A DNA stretch of 64,000 nucleotides, taken from the NCBI GenBank assembly GCA_038744685.1, contig JBCDMB010000001.1, positions 1 through 64,000 of the forward strand. The letters run 5' to 3'. Below are positions 53,244 to 63,154 of the stretch, piece after piece. Within the stretch, counting starts at the first letter, position 1; every line of letters starts with the position of its first letter. The stretch is from Verrucomicrobiota bacterium (GTDB lineage Bacteria > Verrucomicrobiota > Verrucomicrobiia > Opitutales > Puniceicoccaceae). The notes beneath the pieces were generated by a model. That model had not been told where the DNA came from, did not search any database, and saw only the letters and a list, made by a program, of their open reading frames with translations. A program made the position numbers and the translations under genes.

Positions 53244-53265
53244 CTCGACCGGAAACTTTTAGACG

Positions 53266-55083
53266 ATGAAGCTATACCCCGCACTACTCTCAATCCTGAT
53301 CGCTGTTCAAGTCGTTGGAGCTTCAGATCAGCCAAACATTCTTTGGATCGTGACCGACGATCAACGCTATGACTCGATTCGGGCTTTCAATCAGATGTTG
53401 ACTGGGGAGGAAATGAGTCCGCTTGGCTACGTAGAGTCGCCGCAGGTGGACAAGCTTGCTGCCGCAGGCACAACCTTCATCAACGCCTACTGCCAAGCCA
53501 TGGGCTGCGCGCCGTCGCGTGCTTCGATGCACTATGGGAGGTATCCATTCCGCTCAGGGATCTACGAGTTCGAGTATCACAATACAACAGCGCCGCATCG
53601 TGAACCGAGTATCCCCGAGCATCTTGCAGAGCTCGGCTACCACACTGTACAGATTGGCAAGCTGGGCTTTCGTCTTCGTCAGGAACAGCCAGGTGGGTGG
53701 ATGAAAGCGTTCAATCCTTACGCGCAGAGTATTTCGTTTCGGGAGCTAGCGGCTGAGGGACTCGTGGATTGGGGAAGGGTCTGGATCAATGAACTCGATG
53801 GTGTGAAGCTTGATGAGCCGCTCTCTAATTTGCGGTTCTTTGTTCTACCTGACGGGGAGATCAAATACTTTTCGCTTGAGGTAGAGGAGCTGTTTCCAGA
53901 CCGAAAGGGTGACACGGTCTTTTTAAACGAAGAATTCGATTTGCTTCGTCATCACAACGCGAGGAAGCCACCTGCGAAAGACAAGGGCATGATCCTGAGT
54001 GGTGTGAGCCCCCAGCCTGCAGGGAAAACCCGGGACGCCTACTACAACGTCTCACTTTCCGAGCTGCTTGCGAACGAGAACCAGACTTTCAAGATGGGCG
54101 AGCTGGAGTTTGATGGTGTCGATCCGTCAAAGCCGCTGTTCGTTCATCTCGGATACGATTTTCCTCACACCCCGGTCTTGCCACCGGCCGATTATCGCGA
54201 GCGTTTTCAACGCTATACCTACGAACTCCCTGAGTTGACGGAAGAGGAGCTTGAGACGATGCCCGAACAGCTGAAGCGAGCTACGAGCTTTGGAGCGTCC
54301 GATCACTACACCGATGAAGAGAAGCAGAAGATGATTCAGGACTATTTCGCTTTCTGTGCCTACGGGGATGCCCTTGTCGGTCAAGCGGCGAAGGACTTTG
54401 TGGAGTACAGTAACAGGCATGGGCAGCCTTGGATGATCGTTTATGTCTGTGGCGATCACGGTTGGAAACTGAATGAACATGGCTCCGTTTCAAAATTCAC
54501 GCCGTGGAATATCGATCAACAGAATCCAATTATTGTTGTCTCTTCAGATCGCGCTGCGTTCCCCGCTGGCAAGGTCGTCCGTGATTTCACTGAGTTTGTA
54601 GATATTGCACCCACGATCCTGGCGGCAGCAGGTGCAGATCTAGGTGATCCGAAGTTCGACTACCTCGACGGTTTTGATATGGCAAGGATCGCTTCCGGTG
54701 AGCAGCCATCTCGAGACTATGTGACCGGGGAGAGTCACGCAGTCACCGGACCACGTGCCTTTATACGGATGAAAGATTTTGTGTTTTCAATGCAGACCCG
54801 CCCGGACAAAAGCCATGGTGGAAACATGGATTGGGGCCTCACTGCAGCGTATGAAGATGTCGATCCCGCGCTCTATCATATGCCGTCTGACCCCGGCGAA
54901 GTGAATAATCTGGCTTTCAATCCAGAATACCGTGATGTCGCGAATGCGATGCGCGAGAAGCTGGGTAACATAGTGCTGGGGGACAATCGCGTCGAAGTGA
55001 ACTGGGGTCCAAAGGCGGACGGCGTCGAGATATTCCGCAGCAACTTCGCGCCTGACGCCCACGATGGTCAGCTTGAACTTTAG
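53266..55083 (+). CDS. Sulfatase (S1 family, iduronate-2-sulfatase-like), copy 2
   Basis: A 605-residue secreted sulfatase with signal [20 protein letters not shown]. It has the metal site [13 protein letters not shown], the formylglycine motif [20 protein letters not shown] (Cys81), [12 protein letters not shown] without the GKWH histidine, and [20 protein letters not shown], which resembles iduronate-2-sulfatase-like members. It is close to the last sulfatase in the window: both share SPLGYVESP near residue 51 and a long insert after GK. It lies 22 bases after the previous sulfatase. Confidence 0.9.
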   Translation: MKLYPALLSILIAVQVVGASDQPNILWIVTDDQRYDSIRAFNQMLTGEEMSPLGYVESPQVDKLAAAGTTFINAYCQAMGCAPSRASMHYGRYPFRSGIYEFEYHNTTAPHREPSIPEHLAELGYHTVQIGKLGFRLRQEQPGGWMKAFNPYAQSISFRELAAEGLVDWGRVWINELDGVKLDEPLSNLRFFVLPDGEIKYFSLEVEELFPDRKGDTVFLNEEFDLLRHHNARKPPAKDKGMILSGVSPQPAGKTRDAYYNVSLSELLANENQTFKMGELEFDGVDPSKPLFVHLGYDFPHTPVLPPADYRERFQRYTYELPELTEEELETMPEQLKRATSFGASDHYTDEEKQKMIQDYFAFCAYGDALVGQAAKDFVEYSNRHGQPWMIVYVCGDHGWKLNEHGSVSKFTPWNIDQQNPIIVVSSDRAAFPAGKVVRDFTEFVDIAPTILAAAGADLGDPKFDYLDGFDMARIASGEQPSRDYVTGESHAVTGPRAFIRMKDFVFSMQTRPDKSHGGNMDWGLTAAYEDVDPALYHMPSDPGEVNNLAFNPEYRDVANAMREKLGNIVLGDNRVEVNWGPKADGVEIFRSNFAPDAHDGQLEL

Positions 55084-55103
55084 ACCTTAGAACAACCCCG
55101 TAG

Positions 55104-56420
55104 ATGAAGCCATTTAAACACAGGATTTTGCTCTTCGCTTTGATTTTTGGGGCCATTGCAACCGTTCAGGGTGAGTTGGTTTTTGAAGAGGATGATGGGT
55201 TGGTCGTCATCGAAATGGAGAGCACCGACTCTGATCTTGGAAATTGGAAACTGGTTGAGACGGATACCGATGGTTATCCTGAGGAAGACGCGGGCGAGGG
55301 GCATCTTGAGTATCAGATTTCACCAGCCTCGGGGTTTGTTGATGCGGAGCTTTACCGGGAAGCCGCGACAGTCGGGAGGAACTACGATGGTTGGAATTCG
55401 CTACGGAAGAGTTTGATAGACTCTGAGACGGAATGGAAATTCCGTAAGATTATCGGCCCTGATTGGCTGCATGTTGCACCTAATGGAGTTCTTTCGGGTA
55501 TACCTCTCGAGGCAGATGTAGGTATGAGCGAGTTTCAGGTGGAGGCCTACGCCCCTACTGGTGAGAGCAGTATCGCTCGACTGCGGATTCCAGTTCAAGA
55601 TGCCGATGTCGTTTATCGCTCGGGACGAATAGTTGTTAGTTCGGACGGCAACCACCACGATCCTGACGATTGGGGCGCCACCACAGCTTCTTTAGCGATC
55701 CTAGCCTCTCTCGGCCTCCAGGACAGTCTCGCGCTCTATATTCACAGCGACCACATTTGGGGAAGTAGTGACTGGGGTGGTGCCGAGCAAATGAAGAGGA
55801 GTGCCGTAGAGGGCGGTAGGCTGTTTGGTTTTGATACTAAGCGAATCATTTCCGGAGTCGACGATCCCGAGCGGGCCTACGATTTAATGAGGGATCAGAT
55901 CGTGAGATCGACGGCTGAAGATCCGTTGGTAATCGTAGCAGCGGGTCCGATGCAGGTTACAGGAGAGGCTCTATCCAGGGCTCGTGATTTGAATCCTCAA
56001 TCATTGTCACACGTCCGTTGCATCTCTCACTCAACCTGGAACAACCGGCATGCGGATCAACCTGCTGATTTCGAGTCCCACCACGGCTGGACTTGGTGGG
56101 AAATGATCGAGGAGTTTACGGACGACGGAGTTATCTTCGATAAAATCCACGATCAAAACCAAAAATTCGAAGCCTACAAAGGACTGTCTTCAGGAAGCGC
56201 AGGGCCTGACGGAACGGTTCTTTGGGAGCCTTGGTATTTTTTGCGGGACTACGATTCGAAGGATGAGATGACCAATAAGGCGATCCAATTTATTTGGGAG
56301 CGAATGCGCGCTTCAAAGAAAGCGGACATTTCGGATGCAGGCATGATCTATTATCTTGTTACGGGCGATCCGTGGGCTGATCCGAAGAAGATCGAGCAGT
56401 TATTTGATCACGGGTTTTAG
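55104..56420 (+). CDS. Secreted nucleoside-hydrolase-like protein with Ig-like domain
   Basis: A 438-residue secreted protein (signal ending near TVQGE). An N-terminal EDDGLVVIEMESTDSDLGNW segment resembles carbohydrate-binding module entry strands. A putative Ig-type module has PDWLHVAPNGVLSGIPLEAD (residues about 110-150), the pattern of He_PIG domains. The C-terminal 250 residues start RIVVSSDGNHHDPDDWGATT, which recalls the DxDxxxDD calcium site of nucleoside hydrolases, with VIVAAGPMQVTGEALSRARD further on. A role on sugars is inferred from its place between sulfatases; activity is not known. Confidence 0.6.
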   Translation: MKPFKHRILLFALIFGAIATVQGELVFEEDDGLVVIEMESTDSDLGNWKLVETDTDGYPEEDAGEGHLEYQISPASGFVDAELYREAATVGRNYDGWNSLRKSLIDSETEWKFRKIIGPDWLHVAPNGVLSGIPLEADVGMSEFQVEAYAPTGESSIARLRIPVQDADVVYRSGRIVVSSDGNHHDPDDWGATTASLAILASLGLQDSLALYIHSDHIWGSSDWGGAEQMKRSAVEGGRLFGFDTKRIISGVDDPERAYDLMRDQIVRSTAEDPLVIVAAGPMQVTGEALSRARDLNPQSLSHVRCISHSTWNNRHADQPADFESHHGWTWWEMIEEFTDDGVIFDKIHDQNQKFEAYKGLSSGSAGPDGTVLWEPWYFLRDYDSKDEMTNKAIQFIWERMRASKKADISDAGMIYYLVTGDPWADPKKIEQLFDHGF

Positions 56421-56421
56421 T

Positions 56422-56559
56422 ATGAGGTCTCAAAAAAACCGAACATGGCCAAATGCCGTTTTAACGCTTTCGACAGCTCGAAGTGGCCTCATTCCTGAAT
56501 TGGAGCAGGCACAGACCCCCTACATCCGCGAACTTAAAGCCACAAGAAAGGCGAACTAG
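56422..56559 (+). CDS. Short unrecognised open frame between enzyme genes
   Basis: A 45-codon frame starting right after the previous stop and ending 2 bases before the next sulfatase. It reads [20 protein letters not shown] then [17 protein letters not shown]. The last part is the kind of basic, helical tail seen at sulfatase C-termini, so it may be a leftover of a deleted gene. There is no clear Shine-Dalgarno sequence. Low confidence that it is expressed. Confidence 0.25.
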   Translation: MRSQKNRTWPNAVLTLSTARSGLIPELEQAQTPYIRELKATRKAN

Positions 56560-56561
56560 AT

Positions 56562-58076
56562 ATGAAAAAACTACATCTCCTCCTTTTATTCATTTTTGCT
56601 GGATCTGCGTGGGCGGAGCCGACGAGACCGAACATCGTTTTTATCATGGCGGACGACCTCGGTCTTGGGGACATCAGTTTCCACGCCCGGACGATCCAAG
56701 GCGAAGAGCCGATCTTTGAGACGCCGAATATCGACGCTCTCGCGGAGCAGGGGCTTTGGTTTACCGACGGGCATTCGGCGACGGCACTCTGCGCACCCAC
56801 GCGCTACGCAGTAATGAGTGGTAACAACAACTACCGCAGCTACTCGCCGGGTGGCGTGTGGAGCACCTTCGCGCCGACGCCATTTCGCGAGGGTGAAGTG
56901 ACGCTCGGCACGGTCGTCCGCGACGCCGGGTATAACACTGGCATGGTGGGAAAGTGGCATATGGGCGGTGACTTCTACGAGAGAGGCAGCCGCAGCAAGA
57001 TTTACCGTGGGGCGAAGAACGGTGATATTCTGGACAAAGTCGATGTGTCGCGCTGGGCGGGTAGTGGACCTCGCTACGTTGGCTTTGATTACGATTTTAT
57101 CAGCCCGTGTGGGATTCAGGGGCCGCTCTACCTGCTATACGAGAACGAGGAATGGTATCCAATCGCAAGGGACTCTGAGATCATTTATCTCAATGATGAG
57201 ACCGCGATCCGCGCAAAGGATGTGAGCGACAAAGGTTTCGGCCCTGGAGATTCCAAGTGGGACGCTCGCGAGATCGGTGATATTCTCTCCCAAAAGTGCG
57301 TTGAGTTCATCGAAGCGAGTGCTTCGAAGCGGGAACCTTTCTTCCTCTACTACTGTTCGCCGATGGTGCATATCCCGCATGTTCCGCCGGATCAGTTTGA
57401 CGGGAAGAAAGTTGAAGGCGCCACGCCGACTCCGCACCTCGACATGGTTGTCGAGCTCGACCTGCAGGTGAAACGGATTGTCGATGCTTTGAAAGCGACT
57501 GGTCAGTTTGAGAACACACTGTTGGTTTTCACCTCCGATAACGGTGGCTTACGTGACGGTAAAGCGACCCGGGAGCACGGCTACCAGCCGGGCGGCGGTT
57601 GGAACGGGAGCAAGAACTCTCCTCTCGAGGGTGGCCATAGAGTTCCTTTCTTCGCTGTGTGGCCGGGTAAGATCCAGCCCGGAATCACCGACGAGCTGGC
57701 AGTCAATCAGGATATGGTCGCCACCTTTGCGGCGCTGGTAGGCACTCAGTTGCCAGACGGTCAGGCACTCGATTCGAACAATCTATTGCCGCTCCTGCTC
57801 GGTGAGTCCGGCTTTGAACAGCGCGACTTTTTCGTCAATCAGGCAGGTGCCAGCCACGAGTTGATTTATCGAAAGATGCCTTGGAAGTATATGATCAAGA
57901 GTGATTTCAAGCGGACAAAGTATTTACCCCATGCTCTCTACAATCTCGAAAGCGATCCGGGGGAAACAAAGAATCTGATCAAGAACCCGGAGTTTGGCGT
58001 TATCGCTCAGCGCATGCACGACGAGTATATGGACATTATTACTTCAGGGATTCCCACGGCTCCGGGCCGGAGATAG
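56562..58076 (+). CDS. Sulfatase (S1 family), copy 3
   Basis: A 504-residue secreted arylsulfatase. The signal peptide ends GSAWAEP. It has the metal site [13 protein letters not shown], the formylglycine motif [13 protein letters not shown] (Cys77), [13 protein letters not shown] with the canonical Lys and His, a His in [11 protein letters not shown], and VFTSDNGG. All key residues of an active S1 sulfatase are visible. It begins 2 bases after the short frame upstream and 141 bases after the nucleoside-hydrolase-like gene. Confidence 0.93.
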   Translation: MKKLHLLLLFIFAGSAWAEPTRPNIVFIMADDLGLGDISFHARTIQGEEPIFETPNIDALAEQGLWFTDGHSATALCAPTRYAVMSGNNNYRSYSPGGVWSTFAPTPFREGEVTLGTVVRDAGYNTGMVGKWHMGGDFYERGSRSKIYRGAKNGDILDKVDVSRWAGSGPRYVGFDYDFISPCGIQGPLYLLYENEEWYPIARDSEIIYLNDETAIRAKDVSDKGFGPGDSKWDAREIGDILSQKCVEFIEASASKREPFFLYYCSPMVHIPHVPPDQFDGKKVEGATPTPHLDMVVELDLQVKRIVDALKATGQFENTLLVFTSDNGGLRDGKATREHGYQPGGGWNGSKNSPLEGGHRVPFFAVWPGKIQPGITDELAVNQDMVATFAALVGTQLPDGQALDSNNLLPLLLGESGFEQRDFFVNQAGASHELIYRKMPWKYMIKSDFKRTKYLPHALYNLESDPGETKNLIKNPEFGVIAQRMHDEYMDIITSGIPTAPGRR

Positions 58077-58091
58077 CCACAGAATACATCA

Positions 58092-58733
58092 ATGAAATAC
58101 TGCTCACTCTTCTCGTTTTTCGTTTTAACGGCGCTCTACGCTGAAAGTGACTTCATTTCACTGGATTCGCTGGAACATTGGGAACCGACCAACAAGGTCG
58201 ACGGTGGTGGATGGACGATTGATGAGGAAGGTCTCATTCACTTCGTGCCGGGAAAGAAGGGTATCTTCCGGACGAAGGAGCGCTTTCTGGATTTTGAGCT
58301 CGTTTTCGAATGGAGGATTTCCAAAGGGGGCAATAGCGGGGTCTTCTATCGTCAAGGTCAGGGCAACGCGCCCGAATATCAGATCCTCGATGACGTCCAT
58401 CACCGCCGTGGGCAATGGGCGACTTCAAGTGCCGCGGCGCTCTACGATCTCTACGGTCGATCCGACGATTCAAGCGTGAAGGACTATGGCCAATGGAATA
58501 CCGCGCGGATTCTGGCCAAAGGAAACCGCCTGCAGCATTGGCTAAACGGAGTGAAGGTAGTGGACGTTGAAGTGGGTAGCGATGATTGGAAAGAGCGTTT
58601 CGAGAAGAGTAAATTCACGAAGGACCCGGAGAAAACCAACTGGGATTTTGGTCTGCAGGAAGGGAACATCTGGCTCCAGAACCATGGGGGCGAGGTTTGG
58701 TATCGCGGATTCAAGATACGGAATCTGGACTGA
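58092..58733 (+). CDS. DUF1080 / 3-keto-disaccharide hydrolase-type protein
   Basis: A 213-residue secreted jelly-roll protein. After a signal ([11 protein letters not shown]) come [53 protein letters not shown] and [19 protein letters not shown], the DUF1080 pattern. Members of this family include 3-keto-glycoside hydrolases and are usually found near Gfo/Idh/MocA oxidoreductases, as here. This pairing suggests an oxidise-then-hydrolyse route to break glycosidic bonds. Confidence 0.85.
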   Translation: MKYCSLFSFFVLTALYAESDFISLDSLEHWEPTNKVDGGGWTIDEEGLIHFVPGKKGIFRTKERFLDFELVFEWRISKGGNSGVFYRQGQGNAPEYQILDDVHHRRGQWATSSAAALYDLYGRSDDSSVKDYGQWNTARILAKGNRLQHWLNGVKVVDVEVGSDDWKERFEKSKFTKDPEKTNWDFGLQEGNIWLQNHGGEVWYRGFKIRNLD

Positions 58734-58809
58734 CTGAATGAGCCGAAAGATAGGATGACCAGAAGGGAGAAATCGTGTCTTGTATAGGCACGAATCCTCC
58801 CCGGAATCC

Positions 58810-59688
58810 ATGCATTCAAAACTACCTCCTCCTATCGCATTGTTTGTGCTCTTGTCTGCTCTAGTTCATGGGCAGAGTGCCCCAACGTTCATGGAAGGAG
58901 AAGATCCGCGTCCTGATGGGTTGAATTGGGTTCCCGTTGAGAAGATGTCGGATGAATTCAATGGCAAGGCTGTCGATCTCAGAAAATGGCAGATTGAACC
59001 GAATGAGAATAGCTTCACTTGGATCGGGCGGCCGCCCGGGCTTTTTCAGGCAAAAAATGTCTCTGTTTCAGAAGGATCCCTTCAAGTCGAGGTAGGCGTG
59101 CTCGACGAGCCGTGGGAGGGCGAGGAAGGTCTCTACACTTATTACGGAGGAATCGTGCGCTCCATCACCCCCGGCGATGTGGGTTATTATTTCGAGTGCC
59201 GGATGAAGGCTAACGCTACGGAAATGTCGTCTACTTTCTGGTTATTGACCGAGGGTGGCTACGACGAGGCACTGGAGCTCGATATTCAGGAATGTGTAGG
59301 TCGTGTGACGCCACTGACCCGAGGGTGGGCGCGGAATTGGGACCGGGTTTTTCACTCCAATACGATTCACTGGCGCTACTTCAGCGAGCCGCGACGCGTG
59401 CAAAAATCGAACTATGTCCAACTCGATGAAAAGAATTCCAGCCGTTACTTTGTCTATGGCGCGTGGTGGAAGTCGGATGAGGAGATCCAGTTTTTCCTCG
59501 ATGGTGTGTACCAATACTCAATCCGACCCGATTCGACCTGGGATATCCCCGCCTACTTGCACATGGCCATTGAGACCTATGATTGGAACCCCGTGCCGGA
59601 AGACGGTGGCATGGTAGCGTCCGGAACGAAGGAGGAACGGACAACCAAGTATGACTGGATCCGAACTTGGAAACTTGTGAATGAATGA
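58810..59688 (+). CDS. GH16-family glycoside hydrolase (agarase/carrageenase/porphyranase group)
   Basis: A 292-residue secreted beta-jelly-roll hydrolase. The signal is LPPPIALFVLLSALVHGQS. FNGKAVDLRKWQIEPN and WIGRPPGLFQAKNVSVSEG correspond to the substrate-cleft strands of marine GH16 enzymes. The catalytic motif is ELDIQE (ExDxxE form: nucleophile and acid/base Glu). IETYDWNPVPEDGGM and YDWIRTWKL occur near the end. The motif order resembles kappa-carrageenase and beta-agarase/porphyranase types, implying a sulfated galactan, but sequence alone does not fix specificity. The start is the ATG at 58810, which begins the signal. Confidence 0.82.
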   Translation: MHSKLPPPIALFVLLSALVHGQSAPTFMEGEDPRPDGLNWVPVEKMSDEFNGKAVDLRKWQIEPNENSFTWIGRPPGLFQAKNVSVSEGSLQVEVGVLDEPWEGEEGLYTYYGGIVRSITPGDVGYYFECRMKANATEMSSTFWLLTEGGYDEALELDIQECVGRVTPLTRGWARNWDRVFHSNTIHWRYFSEPRRVQKSNYVQLDEKNSSRYFVYGAWWKSDEEIQFFLDGVYQYSIRPDSTWDIPAYLHMAIETYDWNPVPEDGGMVASGTKEERTTKYDWIRTWKLVNE

Positions 59689-59692
59689 GAGG

Positions 59693-61339
59693 ATGAAGAA
59701 ATCAATTCTATGCCTATTCGCCGTTCTTCCGCTGGCTCTTGCCATCGGAGAGGAGCGGCGACCGAACGTGGTTGTAATCTACACCGATGACCAACCGATG
59801 GACTCTTTCGGCTTCATTCGAGGCAAGGCCCATACGCCGAACATTGATCAGCTGGCTGCGGATGGTGCCTACTTTTCCAGAGCTTACGCGACTAGCAGCG
59901 TGTGCTCCCCCAGTCGCTACACTGCATTGACAGGTCAGTATGCCAGCAGATGTCCGACGGTTCAATTCAGCCGAAGCACGAGCGAAGAGGGCGTGACGAA
60001 GGTCCTTTGGAATATGGGCTTCACGGAAGATCAATGGAATTTTCCAAGAGTCATGCAGGCCAATGGCTACAAGACCGGAATGGTTGGAAAATGGCATGTT
60101 GGATCGAGCGGAAAGCATGGTAGCCGCAAGCGTCTAGAGCCGCACCAGACCGACCCGCGTGATCCGGAGGTGAAAGCAGTGCTGCAGTACAACCAAGAGC
60201 ACTACTGCCGGGATATTGCGGAGTTTGGTTTTGATTACGTCGGCGCTGCCTTTCATGGGAACCCGAATGACGATCCCAATCTCGTGCAGACGGGCACCAA
60301 TGTTCATGTGCCAGAGTGGCAGACATACCACGCGCTCAAGTTTATTGAGGAAAACAAGGACGAGCCCTTTGTTTTGTATTATGCTTCGACGCTTTTGCAC
60401 GTTCCTGATTGCACCGAAGATTTAAAAAAAGATCCGCGCCTGACGCCGCTTGGCTGGCTGGATGAGCCAATCGCTCCCGGAGTGCTGCCTCCCCGCGAAG
60501 ACGTTCTACGGCGCGCACGGGAAGCGGGTGTGCCGGAAAGTGACAATGGAAAGCTGATCGCTGCGACCTGGCTGGATGACGTGGTCGGCGCAGTGAAGGA
60601 TAAGCTCGAGGAGCTTGAGCTTGCCGACAACACGCTGATCATCTTTTTCAACGACAACAGCACGGACGATCAGGGTAAAGGCTCGTGCTATCAGGGTGGA
60701 GCCCATGTGCCGATGTTGGCCTACCTGCCTGGGGTGGTAGTGCCTGGCGAAAGGACTGAGCTTGTCGGAAACATTGATATCGCTCCGACCATTTTCGATT
60801 TTACAGGTGTTACCCCACCCAAGGATATGGTGATCGACGGGGCGAGCCTGATGCCTTTGCTATTGAACGAGGAGGTTGCTTGGCGCGACTCAATGTTTTT
60901 GGAAATCGGTATTACCCGAGCGGTAGTGAGCGATGACAATTTCAAGTATCTCGCATTCCGTGTTCCCGAGAGCTACACGAACCGACCGAAGGAAGAAATT
61001 CAGCAGGAACATCGCGAATCACTTGCGGCGATTCACAAGGCATTCCCCTGGACGAAGAAGTTGTGGCAGGAAGAGGAAAACCCTCGGTACATGCATATGG
61101 GAATGGCACCCGGTGGACACCACATGGAGCGCTTCCAATTGTATCTGAACAACCCGCCGTTCAAAGATCACTACTTTGACCCGGATCAGCTTTTTGATTT
61201 GAACCGTGATCCGCGAGAGACGACGAATCTCGCCAGCAACCCGGAGTATGCGGTCAAGCTTCGTAAGATGCAGGCAAAGTTGGGTGATCATCTGGCGGAC
61301 GTTCCCGGCACTTTTGCAGAGCTAAAGCCGACCGAATAG
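59693..61339 (+). CDS. Sulfatase (S1 family), copy 4
   Basis: A 548-residue secreted sulfatase with signal KKSILCLFAVLPLALAIGEE. It has the metal site VVVIYTDDQPMDS, the formylglycine motif VCSPSRYTALTGQYASR (Cys71), [16 protein letters not shown] with the GKWH histidine, a His in YYASTLLHVPDC, and FNDNSTDDQGKG as the late metal site (FNDNS where others have SDNG). The frame opens at 59681 inside the GH16 stop; I prefer the ATG at 59693. Confidence 0.92.
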   Translation: MKKSILCLFAVLPLALAIGEERRPNVVVIYTDDQPMDSFGFIRGKAHTPNIDQLAADGAYFSRAYATSSVCSPSRYTALTGQYASRCPTVQFSRSTSEEGVTKVLWNMGFTEDQWNFPRVMQANGYKTGMVGKWHVGSSGKHGSRKRLEPHQTDPRDPEVKAVLQYNQEHYCRDIAEFGFDYVGAAFHGNPNDDPNLVQTGTNVHVPEWQTYHALKFIEENKDEPFVLYYASTLLHVPDCTEDLKKDPRLTPLGWLDEPIAPGVLPPREDVLRRAREAGVPESDNGKLIAATWLDDVVGAVKDKLEELELADNTLIIFFNDNSTDDQGKGSCYQGGAHVPMLAYLPGVVVPGERTELVGNIDIAPTIFDFTGVTPPKDMVIDGASLMPLLLNEEVAWRDSMFLEIGITRAVVSDDNFKYLAFRVPESYTNRPKEEIQQEHRESLAAIHKAFPWTKKLWQEEENPRYMHMGMAPGGHHMERFQLYLNNPPFKDHYFDPDQLFDLNRDPRETTNLASNPEYAVKLRKMQAKLGDHLADVPGTFAELKPTE

Positions 61340-61357
61340 GTCGTCGAACAGGATGTA

Positions 61358-63094
61358 ATGAAACGCTTGATCTCGCTGCTGCTTTTAGCGGGCGCTAGCG
61401 GTGCAATCGGAGCGTCCAGTGAAAAGCCGAATGTCGTTCTAATTCTTCTGGATGACGTCAGCCATTATTCCGTCTCTGCATACGGCGCAGAGACAATTAG
61501 TTGTGATGATCCGCGGGGAACGTTTGAGAATGTGCCTTTTGAGACGCCTCGGATGGATAGTCTTGCGGAAGAAGGCGTTCGGTGCGAAAGGGCTTTTACT
61601 TATCCACTGTGCGAGCCAACGCGGATCGCTTTGATGAGCGGGAAGAATAATCGGCGGAATTTCCTCCAGCCCAAAGCGCAACATGCTTCTGATATCACTT
61701 TCGGAGATCTATTCAAGAGGGCTGGGTATACCACAGCTCTTGTTGGCAAGTGGAAGCAAACGCGGGGCACCGAAGAGATACCTGCAGAGGAGTATATCTA
61801 CGAGTTTGGGTGGGATGAGTTCTTCGCGTTTGATGTGAATAACCAGGTGGGGAAACGCATGATTGAGCCCAACTTCGTGCTGAATGGAGAGATCAAGAAT
61901 TACCGTGGGATCGACCCCGAAACGGGTCGGCGGTGGTATGGCCCGGAACTGATCAATCGTTACGCGCTCGATTTTATCGAACGAAATAAGGAAGAGCCGT
62001 TTTTTCTCTATTATTCAATGGTCTTGATGCATACGGAAAGGACCCCGACCCCGGACACGGAACCGCAATCCGTCTACGACGACTACGATATCCATAAGAA
62101 GGGGAACGGAAACAATGTCGGCGATGATCCAAGCTTCTATCCGGAGATGCTCCATTACGCGGATAAAATGGTCGGCAATCTTCTGGATAAACTCGAAGAG
62201 ACTGGTCTCACCGAACGTACAATTGTGATTCTGATGGGGGATAACGGAACTCGTCCCGAGTACTTCTTTCATTGGTCGAACGGGAAAGTCAGGCAGGCCT
62301 TTAAAGGCAAGCATATCGAAGGGGGTATTCAGGTGCCGTTATTGATACGCGCTCCTGGGAAAATTCCTTCAGGTTCGGTTTATGACGGGATGGTTTACGT
62401 GACGGATATCCTGCCGATGCTCGGAGACGCGACAGGCATTGAGATTCCAAACGAAGAAGACCTTGATGGGGTTAGTTTCTGGACTCAACTTACCGGCACG
62501 GACGACACTGAACACCGCGATCATATCGTCACGTGGTATCGAAAGAATGGCGACTTTATCGAATATGCCTTCGATAAACGGTATAAACGTTATGCTCCGA
62601 ATGAAGTGTATCCGGAGGGACGCTTTTTCGATTACGGCGAGGATCCTTTGGAGAAAGCAGGCGAACCCGTCAGGAAGAAGATCCCAAACCGATGGAACCG
62701 TTGGCGGTATGCGGGACTAGACTTGAATAATCTTACTCCTGAACACCAAAAAGCGTATGATCGTCTGGGGAAGGTGTTGGATGAGTTTACGTATATCCCT
62801 GTTGGAGATTTGCGCGTGATCAAGAGCGAGGCGCCCTTGCGGGTCGGACACACGCAACAGCTTCGTTGTGAGATTTATCCCTCCAACGCCACTCGTAACA
62901 ATGTGATCTGGCAGAGTAGTCATCCCGAGATAGCCAGCATCGATAAATTCGGTATTCTGGAAGCGCATCAACCCGGTCAGACGACGATCAGTGCCTACTC
63001 TTGGGACGATGCAAATCCGGTAGCGAGTGGAGGTGGGTTTGAATTTGAAACGACGGGGATCCAAAGCTCGGTAGAGATTGGAATTGTTGAGTAG
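61358..63094 (+). CDS. Sulfatase (S1 family) with C-terminal Ig-like (BIG2) domain, copy 5
   Basis: A 578-residue secreted sulfatase with signal KRLISLLLLAGASGAIGA. It has the metal site VVLILLDDVSHYS, the formylglycine motif PLCEPTRIALMSG (Cys85), GYTTALVGKWKQT with Lys for the usual His, YYSMVLMHTERTP, and ILMGDNGTRPE. After the catalytic domain (about residue 480) comes RVGHTQQLRCEIYPSNATRN, then WQSSHPEIASIDKFGILEAH and GQTTISAYSWD, a bacterial Ig-like group 2 domain. Such domains mediate surface or carbohydrate attachment, so this enzyme may be anchored or bind its polymer. Confidence 0.9.
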   Translation: MKRLISLLLLAGASGAIGASSEKPNVVLILLDDVSHYSVSAYGAETISCDDPRGTFENVPFETPRMDSLAEEGVRCERAFTYPLCEPTRIALMSGKNNRRNFLQPKAQHASDITFGDLFKRAGYTTALVGKWKQTRGTEEIPAEEYIYEFGWDEFFAFDVNNQVGKRMIEPNFVLNGEIKNYRGIDPETGRRWYGPELINRYALDFIERNKEEPFFLYYSMVLMHTERTPTPDTEPQSVYDDYDIHKKGNGNNVGDDPSFYPEMLHYADKMVGNLLDKLEETGLTERTIVILMGDNGTRPEYFFHWSNGKVRQAFKGKHIEGGIQVPLLIRAPGKIPSGSVYDGMVYVTDILPMLGDATGIEIPNEEDLDGVSFWTQLTGTDDTEHRDHIVTWYRKNGDFIEYAFDKRYKRYAPNEVYPEGRFFDYGEDPLEKAGEPVRKKIPNRWNRWRYAGLDLNNLTPEHQKAYDRLGKVLDEFTYIPVGDLRVIKSEAPLRVGHTQQLRCEIYPSNATRNNVIWQSSHPEIASIDKFGILEAHQPGQTTISAYSWDDANPVASGGGFEFETTGIQSSVEIGIVE

Positions 63095-63154
63095 GACTTG
63101 CACATATTTACCAAATAATACATGAAATAGGACCAGGCCCCACGAAGTTACCCC

